A stretch of 64,000 nt of DNA, taken from positions 1 to 64,000 of the forward strand of contig JAKFWF010000027.1 in the NCBI GenBank assembly GCA_021730785.1, written 5' to 3'. This DNA comes from Hyphomicrobiaceae bacterium. GTDB taxonomy: Bacteria > Pseudomonadota > Alphaproteobacteria > Rhizobiales > Hyphomicrobiaceae. The position numbers were made by a program, and so were the translations under genes. Positions within the stretch are counted from its first letter, which is position 1. Every line of letters starts with the position of its first letter. This document shows positions 26,790 through 36,065 of the stretch, piece by piece. The notes under the pieces were generated by a model. That model did no database searches. It was not told where the DNA came from and saw nothing but the letters and a program-made list of their open reading frames with translations.

Positions 26790-28001
26790 CTATGTTGCAA
26801 CGTGAATGATGTCGCTGGCGGCCATCGCGTCGATCTCGGCCTCGCTGAAGCCGACGTGTGCGAGCCAGCGGCGCGTATCGGCGCCGAGTGTTGGCGGCGT
26901 GGTCGGCGCCGGAAACGGCTCGCCCAGAACGAACCCTGGTCGCGTCACCCGCAGCGGCTGGTCGCACTCCGGCACGGGGTCCAGCGTCTCGACGAAGCCG
27001 CGACCGACGACTTGCGGTTCGCGGAGGATTTCCGGAACCGATAGTACCGCGCCGGCCGGCACGCCGGCCGCATTCAACAGGGGCTCCCATTCGTCGGCCG
27101 GGCGGGCGGCCAGAGCCCGGTTGATCTCCGCGCTCAGGGCTTCGCGATGGAGCTTGCGCGAGGTGCGATCACGAAAGCGCGCATCGGTGCACAGATCGGT
27201 GCGGCCGATCAGGTCGCACAGCTTTTCGAATTGCTTCTGCTCGTTCGCCGAAATGTTCAGCGGCCCGCTGGCGGTGGTGAAGGTGCCGGACGGAGCGGCG
27301 GTGAAGTTGTCGTTGCCCATGGGTTGCGGCACGACACCGGCGTTGAGATGGTTGGACACGACCCACCCCATGGCCGACAGCGTCGATTCGAGCAGCGACA
27401 CGTCGATGAAGCGGCCGCGGCCGTTGCTGCGCTGGTCGACGAGGGCAGCTGATATGGCGAACGCGGCGGTCATGCCTGCCATCGTGTCGCAGATCGGGAA
27501 GCCGGCGCGCAGCGGTGCGGACTTCTGGTCCCCTGTCACGCTCATGACGCCCGACAAACCTTGCACGATCTGGTCATAGGCCGGCCGGTCCGCCCACGGC
27601 CCGCTCTGCCCGAAGCCCGAGACGGCGCAGTAGATCAGCTTTGGATTACGCGCCGCCAGCACGTCATAGCCGAGTGCCAGGCGTTGCATGACGCCCGGCC
27701 GGAAGTTCTCGAGCACCACGTCGGCTGCATCGACGAGGCGAAGGAAGGCGTCGCGTCCACCCGCCGCCTTGAGATCGATCGCGACCGACTGCTTGCAGGC
27801 ATTGACCGCGACGAAAGACAAGCCGAACTGGCGCTTGGCCATCGCCGGATCGGCGCCCAGGTGTCGCGCGAGATCGCCGCCCTTCGGGTTCTCGATCTTG
27901 ATCACTTCCGCGCCGAGGCGGGCCAGATTGTAGCCGCAGAACGGTCCGGCCAGCACATTCGACAGGTCGAGAACGCGCACGCCAGCGAGCGGCAAGCCCA
28001 T
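26790..28001 (-). CDS. CaiB/BaiF family (class III) CoA-transferase
   Basis: 403-residue class III CoA-transferase that moves CoA between carboxylic acids through an aspartyl-CoA intermediate. Family blocks: GVRVLDLSNVLAGPFCGYNLARLGAEVIKIE, NFRPGVMQRLGLGYD-type LALGYDVL, SGFGQSGPWADRPAYDQIVQ, then FPICDTMAGM with the catalytic Asp position in the usual GxxxxD context. Substrate specificity cannot be read from sequence. It precedes the citrate synthase-like gene and probably shares its transcript. A formyl-, succinyl- or mesaconyl-CoA transferase are all possible. Confidence 0.88.
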   Translation of the reverse strand: MGLPLAGVRVLDLSNVLAGPFCGYNLARLGAEVIKIENPKGGDLARHLGADPAMAKRQFGLSFVAVNACKQSVAIDLKAAGGRDAFLRLVDAADVVLENFRPGVMQRLALGYDVLAARNPKLIYCAVSGFGQSGPWADRPAYDQIVQGLSGVMSVTGDQKSAPLRAGFPICDTMAGMTAAFAISAALVDQRSNGRGRFIDVSLLESTLSAMGWVVSNHLNAGVVPQPMGNDNFTAAPSGTFTTASGPLNISANEQKQFEKLCDLIGRTDLCTDARFRDRTSRKLHREALSAEINRALAARPADEWEPLLNAAGVPAGAVLSVPEILREPQVVGRGFVETLDPVPECDQPLRVTRPGFVLGEPFPAPTTPPTLGADTRRWLAHVGFSEAEIDAMAASDIIHVAT

Positions 28002-28005
28002 CGTT

Positions 28006-28884
28006 TCAGCCCCCCGCCTCGGTCACGTCGACGGAAACGGTCACGACCTGGCCGCTACCGCCGAGCAGCACGCCGCTGATCGGGCTGACGTCGTCGTAGT
28101 CGCGGCCGTAGGCAACCACGACATGCTCGTCGCGCGGCATCAGGCCGTTGGTCGGATCGAAGTCGAGCCAGCCGGTGCCCGGCGCCCACACCGACAGCCA
28201 AGCGTGCGAGGCATCCGCGCCCACGAGCTTCGGCCGGCCCGGCGGCGGCCGCGTCAGCATGTAGCCGCTGACATAGCGGGCCGGCAGGCCGAGCGCGCGC
28301 AGGCAGCACAGCGACAGATGGGCGAAATCCTGGCACACGCCGCGCCGGGCGCTCAGGATCTGGGAAATCGGCGTCGAGATGTCGGTCGCTGCCGGATCGA
28401 ACGTGAAGTCCGCGTGGATGCGACGCGTCAGATCCCAGGCCGCTTCGAGAACGGGACGCCCTGGCAGAAACGAGCTTTGCACATAGTCCAGCGCCGCTGG
28501 CACGTAGGCGGTGTGGCGCGTGGCGCAGGCATAGTGCACGACGGCGGCATCGGCAGGCCCCGCACCCTGCGCGACGTCGCGGGCCACCTGTTCCCACGGT
28601 ATGCTGGCGGCGAGATCGGCGGCAACGCCCGCATGCACCTCGACCGAACTGCGCGCATGCACCACGAGTTCGCTGTGCTCGTCCTCGATGACCAGGATCG
28701 AGAACGGATTGCCGAAGTAGTCGACGAGATCGTAGCGGGCGACGGGGGCTGGATCGATCAGCAGGCTGTGGCGCACCACGGTCTGGCGATCGAGCGAGCG
28801 CGGCGCCAGGTGCACGATGTGCTGCGACTGGGCGACCGGCGCGCCGTAGCGGTAGCTGCTGCGATGGCTGACGTTGAACATCAT
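28006..28884 (-). CDS. Transglutaminase-like cysteine protease family protein (short form)
   Basis: 292-residue protein with an N-terminal beta domain (RSSYRYGAPVAQSQHIVHLAPR, the bacterial transglutaminase-like N region) and a papain-fold transglutaminase domain. The catalytic triad is visible: Cys in RGVCQDFAHLSLC, His in ASHAWLSVW, and Asp in LDFDPTNGL. No signal peptide, so it is cytoplasmic. Such enzymes can hydrolyse or form isopeptide bonds. It is the last gene of a five-gene cassette, coupled by ATGA to the ATP-grasp/alpha-E fusion before it. Its place with ATP-grasp ligases suggests it processes a peptide made or attached by them, as proposed in the comparative-genomics literature on these families; not shown experimentally here. 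Confidence 0.9.
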   Translation of the reverse strand: MMFNVSHRSSYRYGAPVAQSQHIVHLAPRSLDRQTVVRHSLLIDPAPVARYDLVDYFGNPFSILVIEDEHSELVVHARSSVEVHAGVAADLAASIPWEQVARDVAQGAGPADAAVVHYACATRHTAYVPAALDYVQSSFLPGRPVLEAAWDLTRRIHADFTFDPAATDISTPISQILSARRGVCQDFAHLSLCCLRALGLPARYVSGYMLTRPPPGRPKLVGADASHAWLSVWAPGTGWLDFDPTNGLMPRDEHVVVAYGRDYDDVSPISGVLLGGSGQVVTVSVDVTEAGG

Positions 28885-31505
28885 CCCTGCAGCCTCGTGC
28901 CCGAGCGCACCCAGCGCGGTTCTTTTTCGGTCAGCGCGAAGTAGCGGCGGCCGAGCGCGTCGGACAACTTCGGCAGGGTGCTGATCTGTTCACCGAGCAG
29001 GGCCCGCAGCCGGGGCCGGGTGCGATCCGAGGCGACGGCGGCGAGATCGCCGACCTTGGCGACGCGTACCTGCGTCAGCAGCTGCAGCAGCAGCCGGTTT
29101 TCCTCGATCTGGCCGACGTGGGGACCGGCCTGCGGAAGCAGGTCGACATGGCGGGCCAGCGCCGCCAGTTGGAAGCCGAGACTGCGCGGATTGGTCTCGT
29201 CGATCAGCAGCAGGTCGAGGACCAGCGGCAGGATCGGCGCCAGCCGGTAGCGCGAGCGATAGGTGATGAAGCTGTCGCCGAGTTCCAGCACGAACAGCAG
29301 GCTGCCGGTCTCCATATCCTCGGTCTCGGCGGTGGCAAAGGCTGCCAGCATCGCGTCCGACAGGTTGAGCGCGCGCGACAGGCGGCGGCCCATGTCGAGG
29401 AACGACCAGCCGAAGTTGCGCGTCATGTTCTCGTGCATGAGGCCGTTGAAGGCGGCGAGCGCGCCGATGCCGGCATCGAGTTCGTCGAGGCTTTCGCCGA
29501 TCGGCTGTGGCATGGCTCCCGCATCGAACGCGGGCCTGAGCTGGAACGTGTTCAGCGTGCGCCAGGCTTCGAGCGACAGGCGGTCACGCACCAGGCTGGT
29601 GATACGGCGTACGTGGCCGAGCGTCTGCGGCAGTGCGAACGCATGCTGCGGCGAGTTCATCAACTCGTGTGCGAGGCGGCGGATCAGCTCGGCATCGGTC
29701 GCGGGCATCTTGCTGCGCGCACGCTGGCCCGGGTCCTTGTCGAGCAGCACCTCGATGACCTTGCGCGCGGCGCCCAGCTCCTGGCGCGGACCAGCATCGC
29801 CTTCGAGCCGGCCGAGCGCCTGGCGCAGGACACGCAACGTCCAGTCCGCCCGCTCGATGTAGCGCCCGAGCCAGAACAGATTGTCGGCCGCCCGGCTCGG
29901 CAGTTCGCGCGGCGAGCGCTGGATCTGCGCGCCCTCGATGGTCGGCTTCCACAGGCTGACGAACGGCGGCTGCGCGCGATCACCGATCACCCACACATCG
30001 CGCGATTCGCCGTCCGGCGCGCTGAGTGCCACGGCAGCTGTCGGATCGACCGTCATGGCAAGCCCGCCCGGCATGACGACGGGACCCTGCGGCGTCGCGG
30101 CGACGAACAGGCGCAGCGCGTAGGGCTTCGCCGTCAGCCCGTGTGGCGCCAGCGACGGCGTGGTGCCGAAACCGATCTTCTCCTCGGCAACGAGGGTTGC
30201 GCCCACCCGCTCGATATCAGCGATGAGGCCAGACCGCTCGGCTGCGGAAAGGCGGGCGGGATCGCGTCCCGGCACCGCGCGGCCGGGACGTGCCGTGCCT
30301 TCGCGGGTCGGGCGGATCACGTACTGGTCGAGGTTGGCGAGCACGCGTGCGCGTGCCAGCGGGTCGCCGAGCCACACCTTCGCGCCGTCGGGGATGAGCA
30401 AGTCTTCGCCGAGCAGTTGCCGGCTAAGTGCCGGCAGGTAGCTGCCGAGACCACGGTTTTCGGCAACTGCGGCGCCAAGTGCGTTCACCACCAGATCGGG
30501 CTGCCGGCGCACGGCCTGCACCAGCCCGACCGGCCCCTGGAACCCCGCCGCGTCGAGTTCCAGCGGATCGGCCGCGCCGCCGGCGACACAGCGCACGATG
30601 AGATCGATCGGCTTCAAGCCTTCCAGCGTCTTGAGGAACACGCGCTCGCCGACGACGCGCAGATCGCCGCCCTCGACCAGCAGGAAGCCCAAGTAGCGGG
30701 CGAGGTAGGCATGACTGAAGAAGTCGTTGTGATGCGGGCCGGGCGTCAGCAGGGCGATGCTCGGATCGGCCCGATTGACGCGCTTCGACAGCGCCGATTG
30801 CAGGGCCTGGAAGAACGGCGCCAGCCGCAGGGCGTTGGAGCTCGAGAACATCTCGCCCGCGGCATGCGCGTGGATGGTGCGGTTGGCGATGGCATAGCCG
30901 ATGCCGGCCGGCGTCTCGGCATGGGTGTCGATCACGCGCCAGCGGCCGTCGGCGCCGCGTGCCACGTCGGTCGCGAAAAACTGCAGATAGCCGCTGCCGG
31001 ACGGGATGTTGTGACAGGGACGCAGGAACGAGGGGTCGCTGAAGATCAGCGCCGCCGGAATATGGCCCGAGGCCAGCAGCCGCTGCGGCCCATAGACGTC
31101 GGCGAGGATCGCCTCGAACAGGCGAAAACGCTGCATCAACGCTTGCTCCAGGACGTGCCATTCGGCGGCCGGCAGGATGAGCGGCACGAGGTCGATCCGC
31201 CAGGGCTGGGCGGACTTGGTCGGGTCGGCGAACAGGTCATGCGCCATGCCCGTCTCGCGCACGCGCATGTTGAGGCGGTCGCTGCGCTCGAGCCTTGCCG
31301 CCGGCGACAGCAGGCGCATGGCATCGAGCAGGGGACGCCAGTGTGCCCGCACCGCGCCGCTGCCATCGATCAGTTCGTCGAAGCTGCCGCCCTCGCGCTG
31401 GTAGGTGGCGGCGGGGTCATCGAATTCGGCGGTCCAGAGCGGGGCTCGGACTTGCGCTGGCACATCGATCCGCGCTGGAACCTCGGGCTGGAGTTGTGCG
31501 CTCAT
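28881..31505 (-). CDS. Circularly permuted ATP-grasp / alpha-E domain fusion protein
   Basis: 874-residue two-part protein. The N-terminal 480 residues are a circularly permuted type 2 ATP-grasp domain (RLNMRVRETGMAHDLFADP, DVYGPQRLLASGHIPA, LLTPGPHHNDFFSHAYLAR). The C-terminal 330 residues form an all-helical alpha-E (DUF403) domain, starting ADNLFWLGRYIERADWTLRVLR. Permuted ATP-grasp proteins are predicted to form amide bonds with ATP; alpha-E has no known activity. ATG 31505 with AAGG upstream is chosen, though the ORF extends in frame to 31625. The standalone forms of both domains are encoded upstream, so this fusion is a second, physically linked set. ATGA overlap with the downstream transglutaminase. 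Confidence 0.9.
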   Translation of the reverse strand: MSAQLQPEVPARIDVPAQVRAPLWTAEFDDPAATYQREGGSFDELIDGSGAVRAHWRPLLDAMRLLSPAARLERSDRLNMRVRETGMAHDLFADPTKSAQPWRIDLVPLILPAAEWHVLEQALMQRFRLFEAILADVYGPQRLLASGHIPAALIFSDPSFLRPCHNIPSGSGYLQFFATDVARGADGRWRVIDTHAETPAGIGYAIANRTIHAHAAGEMFSSSNALRLAPFFQALQSALSKRVNRADPSIALLTPGPHHNDFFSHAYLARYLGFLLVEGGDLRVVGERVFLKTLEGLKPIDLIVRCVAGGAADPLELDAAGFQGPVGLVQAVRRQPDLVVNALGAAVAENRGLGSYLPALSRQLLGEDLLIPDGAKVWLGDPLARARVLANLDQYVIRPTREGTARPGRAVPGRDPARLSAAERSGLIADIERVGATLVAEEKIGFGTTPSLAPHGLTAKPYALRLFVAATPQGPVVMPGGLAMTVDPTAAVALSAPDGESRDVWVIGDRAQPPFVSLWKPTIEGAQIQRSPRELPSRAADNLFWLGRYIERADWTLRVLRQALGRLEGDAGPRQELGAARKVIEVLLDKDPGQRARSKMPATDAELIRRLAHELMNSPQHAFALPQTLGHVRRITSLVRDRLSLEAWRTLNTFQLRPAFDAGAMPQPIGESLDELDAGIGALAAFNGLMHENMTRNFGWSFLDMGRRLSRALNLSDAMLAAFATAETEDMETGSLLFVLELGDSFITYRSRYRLAPILPLVLDLLLIDETNPRSLGFQLAALARHVDLLPQAGPHVGQIEENRLLLQLLTQVRVAKVGDLAAVASDRTRPRLRALLGEQISTLPKLSDALGRRYFALTEKEPRWVRSGTRLQG

Positions 31506-31681
31506 CGTGTCGCCTTGCAGATCCTCATGCCCGTGCTGTTCCAGCGCCGATTGCCCCGAATCCATCGGAATTTGTGGCCTGGCCCCCAGTCCCAGGCGTT
31601 CTGCAATGGCTGCCCACAACCCCATGCGACGCCCCGAATCGTGCGACTATCACACCTGCACAAGCTCCAGCCAAGTGGCCG

Positions 31682-34600
31682 TCACCGTGCCACGGTCGCC
31701 CGCCGCAGATCGAGCGTGAGCGGGAAGTCGCGATGCACGCCGATCTCGCGCAGCGACATCGACCCCGCTGTGTGGCCCATGTTCTGAAATCGCGCAAGGC
31801 GCCGGCCCTCGGCCTCGTAGGCGTTGACCGGGAACACGTCGGATCCGCGGCCACCTGGATGGGCCACGTGATACCGGCAGCCGCCGATCGAGCGCGACGC
31901 CCGGCGGTCGACGATGTCGAACGTGAGCGGCACGTGCGTCGCGATCATGGGATGCAGGCTCGATGGCGGGCTCCAGGCCTTGAACCGCACGCCGGCGATG
32001 AATTCGCCATTGGTGCCCGTGGGCGACAGCGGCACCTGATAGCCGTTGCAGGCGACAGCATAGCGGTCGCCGACCATGCCGGAAATGCGCACCTGCAGCC
32101 GCTCGACCGAGGAATCGACGTAGCGCGCCGTGCCGCCGACGACGCCCTCCTCGCCCAACACGTTCCACGGTTCGAGCGCGAGGCCGATGTCCAGCGTCAT
32201 GCCGCCGACGTCGACCTTGCCGCAGCGGGGAAAGCGGAAATCGCGATGGGGCACGTACCAGTCCGCAGCGACCGGCAGATTGGCCGCTTGCAGATCGGCG
32301 ATCACGTCCAGGAAATCGGCCCACACGAAGTGCCCCAGCATGAAGCGGTCGTGCAGCGCGGTGCCCCACGGTATCAGCTTTGCCGTGTAGGGGCGTTCCC
32401 AGAAACGGGCGATCAGCGCCCGCAGCAGCAGCTGCTGAGCCAGGCTCATGCGCGCATGCGGCGGCATCTCGAACGAGCGGAACTCGACGAGGCCGAGGCG
32501 CCCGGTCGGCCCTTCCGGTGCATAGAGCTTGTCGATGCAAATCTCGGCCCGGTGGGTGTTGCCGGTAACGTCGATCAGCAGGTTGCGGAACAGACGGTCG
32601 ACCAGCCACGGCGCAATCGGCGCGCCACCTGGCGCCGGCACCTGGGCCAGCGCGATCTCGAGTTCGTAGAGATTGTCGTGACGCGCTTCGTCGACGCGCG
32701 GCGCCTGGCTGGTCGGGCCGATGAACAGGCCCGAGAACAGGTAGGACAGCGAGGGATGGTTCTGCCAGTAGGCGATGAGGCTCGCCAGAAGATCGGGCCG
32801 CCGCAGAAATGGGCTGTCGGCCGGCGTGATGCCGCCCAGCACGATGTGGTTGCCGCCCTGCGTGCCGGTGTGGCGGCCATCGAGCATGAACTTCTCGGTG
32901 CCGAGACGGGCTTCCCGCGCCTCTTCATAGAGCGCGGTGGTGATCTCGACAGACTGCCGCCACGAGGTCGACGGCTGGATGTTGACCTCGACGACGCCAG
33001 GATCGGGTGTGACCTTGATGACGTTGAGGCGGGGGTCGAACGGCGGCTCATAGCCTTCGACGTGCACCGGCTGCCCGGTTTCCGCCGCCGCCGCCTCGAT
33101 GGCGCCGGCAAGCGCCGCATAATCCTCGGCATCGGCGAGCGGCGGCATGAACACGCACAGGTGGCCATTGCGCGGTTCGATCGACACTGCGGTGCGCACC
33201 GAGCCGTAGATTTCAGCGCCCGTGGCACCGGGTGGCTTTTTCGCTTCGAGGGTCACCGTGCGGCGCTGCTGCAGGATCACTTCGCGCTTCGGCAACGGCT
33301 GACGCTGGCCCAGCGGGTCGGCCGGCAGGACGTGGGGATAGTCGACCGCGGGCACGAAGGCTAACGCACTCAGGGGCAAGCGGAAACCGACGGGCGAGTC
33401 GCCCGGCTGCAGATAGAGCCGCTCGCGCCGCAGCGCCCAGCGCTCCGTCACCCAACGCCGGCCGCGATCCTGCGTCTGCCAGACCTGGACCGGCAGCACA
33501 TAGGCGCGGGGCGTGTTGAGGCCGGCATCGAACGCACGAACGAGGCGGGCACGCTCGACCGGATCGGCGACGCGCGGGTCATTGGGCTCGAGGTTCAGCG
33601 GCAGCTTCTGCTCGACGAGCACGAAGTGAGCGGGGTCCTCGAAGGCTGGCATCGCGCTGTCGGCGACGAGGCCCAGCTGCAAACACAGATGCTTCGCGAA
33701 CACGTTCGCCGTTTCGATCGTGGCCGGCTTGGCTGGCACCTCGCGGGCGATGCGGGCCGGATCGACCCACAGCGGCTCGCCATCGGCGCGCCAGTACACG
33801 GCGAAGGCCCAGCGCGGCAGCTGCTCGCCCGGATACCACTTGCCCTGCCCGTAATGCAGCAGGCCGCCGGGCGCGAACCGGCGCTGCAGCCGGCGCATGA
33901 GATCTTCGGCAAAGCGCCGCTTGGTGGGCCCGACCGCGGCCGTGTTCCACTCGGCCCCCTCGACATCGTCGATCGCGACGAAGGTCGGCTCGCCCCCCAT
34001 GCTGAGGCGGACGTCACCGGCGCGCAGCCGTTTGTCGACCGCATCGCCGGTGGCCAGGATCGAGCGCCATTGCGCGTCGTCGTAGGGCTTGGTGACGCGT
34101 GGCGTCTCGACGATCCGGGTGACGCCCATGTCAAACGAGAACGTGACCTCGGCCTTGGCGTGGCCACCGCTGATCGGCGCGGCACTGGACGGGTTCGGCG
34201 TCGCGGCCAGCGGAATATGCCCTTCGCCGGCAAGCAGACCGGACGTCGGATCGAGACCGATCCAGCCCGCGCCCGGCACATAGACCTCGGCCCAGGCGTG
34301 CAGATCGGTGAAGTCCTTGGTGGTGCCAGCCGGCCCATCGAGCGGCTTCTGGTCGGGCACCAGCTGGATCAGATACCCCGACACGAACCGGGCCGCGAGG
34401 CCGAGGCGGCGGAGGATCTGCACCAGCAACCAGCCGCTGTCGCGGCACGAGCCCGAGCCCTTGGTGAGGGTCTCTTCCGGCGTCTGCACGCCGGGTTCGA
34501 GCCGGATCAGATAGCCGATGTCGTTCGCCAGCTTGCGATTGAGGTCACACAGGAAGTCGATCGTCACGGTCGATTTGAGGTCGAGATCGCTGATATAGCG

Positions 34601-34984
34601 GTCGAGCCGCGGCGTTGCGGGCAATGGCTCCATGTTGGGCTTCAGTTCGGCCGCGAGCGTCGGCTCGTAGGTGAACGGCCAGGCCTTCACCTCCTCCTCG
34701 ACGAAGAAATCGAACGGGTTGATCACCGCCATGTCGGCGACCAGATCGACCGTGACGGAAAACTCTTCCGTCGGCTCCGGGATGATCACCCGCGCCTGGA
34801 AGTTGCCGAACGGGTCCTGCAGCCAGTTGAGCCAATGGTCCTTCGGCGACACGGTCAGCGAGTAGGCGAGAATGGGCGTGCGGCAATGGGGCGCCGGCCG
34901 CAGGCGGATCGTCTGCGGTCCCATGCCGATGCGCCGGTCATAGGCATAGGCGGTGCGATGCGTCAGGCTGACGTGCAGGGTCAT
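31682..34984 (-). CDS. Transglutaminase domain plus DUF2126 protein
   Basis: 1100-residue protein. Residues 1-300 form a transglutaminase N region and core with the triad in GSCRDSGWLLVQ, DLHAWAEVYVPG and GLDPTSGLLAGEG. The remaining 800 residues are DUF2126 (LSMGGEPTFVAIDDVEGAEWN, LVEFRSFEMPPHARM, GKVDVGGMTLDIGLALEPW). DUF2126 resembles glutamine synthetase-type or amidoligase-related folds in published comparisons, but the activity is unproven. It is the central gene of the ATP-grasp/alpha-E cassette, about 60 bp after the alpha-E gene. The usual length for this fusion is 1,080-1,150 residues, so it is complete. Confidence 0.9.
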   Translation of the reverse strand: MTLHVSLTHRTAYAYDRRIGMGPQTIRLRPAPHCRTPILAYSLTVSPKDHWLNWLQDPFGNFQARVIIPEPTEEFSVTVDLVADMAVINPFDFFVEEEVKAWPFTYEPTLAAELKPNMEPLPATPRLDRYISDLDLKSTVTIDFLCDLNRKLANDIGYLIRLEPGVQTPEETLTKGSGSCRDSGWLLVQILRRLGLAARFVSGYLIQLVPDQKPLDGPAGTTKDFTDLHAWAEVYVPGAGWIGLDPTSGLLAGEGHIPLAATPNPSSAAPISGGHAKAEVTFSFDMGVTRIVETPRVTKPYDDAQWRSILATGDAVDKRLRAGDVRLSMGGEPTFVAIDDVEGAEWNTAAVGPTKRRFAEDLMRRLQRRFAPGGLLHYGQGKWYPGEQLPRWAFAVYWRADGEPLWVDPARIAREVPAKPATIETANVFAKHLCLQLGLVADSAMPAFEDPAHFVLVEQKLPLNLEPNDPRVADPVERARLVRAFDAGLNTPRAYVLPVQVWQTQDRGRRWVTERWALRRERLYLQPGDSPVGFRLPLSALAFVPAVDYPHVLPADPLGQRQPLPKREVILQQRRTVTLEAKKPPGATGAEIYGSVRTAVSIEPRNGHLCVFMPPLADAEDYAALAGAIEAAAAETGQPVHVEGYEPPFDPRLNVIKVTPDPGVVEVNIQPSTSWRQSVEITTALYEEAREARLGTEKFMLDGRHTGTQGGNHIVLGGITPADSPFLRRPDLLASLIAYWQNHPSLSYLFSGLFIGPTSQAPRVDEARHDNLYELEIALAQVPAPGGAPIAPWLVDRLFRNLLIDVTGNTHRAEICIDKLYAPEGPTGRLGLVEFRSFEMPPHARMSLAQQLLLRALIARFWERPYTAKLIPWGTALHDRFMLGHFVWADFLDVIADLQAANLPVAADWYVPHRDFRFPRCGKVDVGGMTLDIGLALEPWNVLGEEGVVGGTARYVDSSVERLQVRISGMVGDRYAVACNGYQVPLSPTGTNGEFIAGVRFKAWSPPSSLHPMIATHVPLTFDIVDRRASRSIGGCRYHVAHPGGRGSDVFPVNAYEAEGRRLARFQNMGHTAGSMSLREIGVHRDFPLTLDLRRATVAR

Positions 34985-35045
34985 GGGGGCGGTTGTTTCG
35001 TGTTGCGGCGAGGCTGGCGGAACGGGCTGCGTGGCGCAACGAGGC

Positions 35046-36065
35046 TCACGACAGGGACTGTTTCTGCGAACCGCCGTCGGTTTGGGATTGGGACTGCGAG
35101 CGCGCGTTCGCGGGCGCCGGTTCGAGGGCGAAGAACGCGGTACTCAGATCTGCGGTCAGCGTGATCAGGCATTGCTGCAACCAGTCGTTCACCGCATGCA
35201 GCCGCACCACGAGATCGGGGTCCTTGGCGGCACTTTGCAAGCCCTCGATCAGCACCTCGATATGCTCCAGGGCTTTGCTGGCCTTACGCAACTGATAGCC
35301 GGCACGCAATTCGTGCAGCACGCGTTGGATCTCCAACACGCAATAGGCAACCGAGCGCGGCTGGCTTGCGTTATCGAGCAGGAAGTGTGCGACGCGGCTC
35401 GGATCGGCGCCCTGCGGTTCCAGCCGGCGGAAGGCCTGGTAGGCGGCGGCCGAGCGCAGGATCACCGACCAGAACGTGGTGTCGGCGGTCTGCCCGCCGT
35501 GGCTGGCGCCGGTGGCCAGTTGCGCGAACTTCACGTCGAGCAGGCGGCTCGTCTGGTCGGCGCGCTCGATCATCAGGCCGAGGCGAAAGAAGCGCTCACC
35601 CTCGTCGCGGTAGAGGGTACTGTCGGCAACACCGAGCTGTGCGTAGCAGCCGTCCTTGATGATGCCGCAGGTGCGCGACAGGGTGACGAGGTCGAAGTCC
35701 TCGGCGGTGAGCGCGGCCAGCCGGTTGTGGAAGCCGTTGAGCTGGCGCCACATCTCGGTCGGGATAATGGCACGCAATGCCCGCGCATTTTCACGGGCAG
35801 CGCGCACGGAGAACTGCACCGAGCCTGGATTGGCGACGTCTGCGACGTAGAACCGGATCACGTTCTTGAAGGACGTCTCGGCGTAGTCCTTGGCGAAGCG
35901 TTCCTCGGCGGAATAGAGCGTGACGAGCCAGCCCCACGACAGATCGTCGGCACTCGCCCGCCCGTAGGAGCTGTGCGTTTCGATGATGCGCGCGAGGCTG
36001 CCGGCCCGCTCGATGTAGCGTGCCAGCCAAAACAACTGCTCGGCATTGCGGGCGAGCAGGCTCAC
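35046..36065 (-). CDS. Alpha-E domain-containing protein (DUF403)
   Basis: 339-residue helical protein made of one alpha-E domain: LLARNAEQLFWLARYIERAGSLARIIE at the N-terminus, ERADQTSRLLDVKF in the middle and RSVAYCVLEIQRVLHELRAGYQLRK in the last part. A Ser/Gln-rich tail follows. No catalytic residues are known for this family, which occurs almost only beside permuted ATP-grasp and transglutaminase genes. Start overlaps the ATP-grasp stop by ATGA, so the two are translated together and probably interact, as the natural fusion downstream also suggests. Confidence 0.9.
   Translation of the reverse strand: MSLLARNAEQLFWLARYIERAGSLARIIETHSSYGRASADDLSWGWLVTLYSAEERFAKDYAETSFKNVIRFYVADVANPGSVQFSVRAARENARALRAIIPTEMWRQLNGFHNRLAALTAEDFDLVTLSRTCGIIKDGCYAQLGVADSTLYRDEGERFFRLGLMIERADQTSRLLDVKFAQLATGASHGGQTADTTFWSVILRSAAAYQAFRRLEPQGADPSRVAHFLLDNASQPRSVAYCVLEIQRVLHELRAGYQLRKASKALEHIEVLIEGLQSAAKDPDLVVRLHAVNDWLQQCLITLTADLSTAFFALEPAPANARSQSQSQTDGGSQKQSLS

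Noticed and set aside
29118-31787. 889-codon plus-strand ORF opposite the ATP-grasp/alpha-E fusion
   Set aside because: Antisense shadow; no recognisable domain, while the minus strand has two conserved domains.
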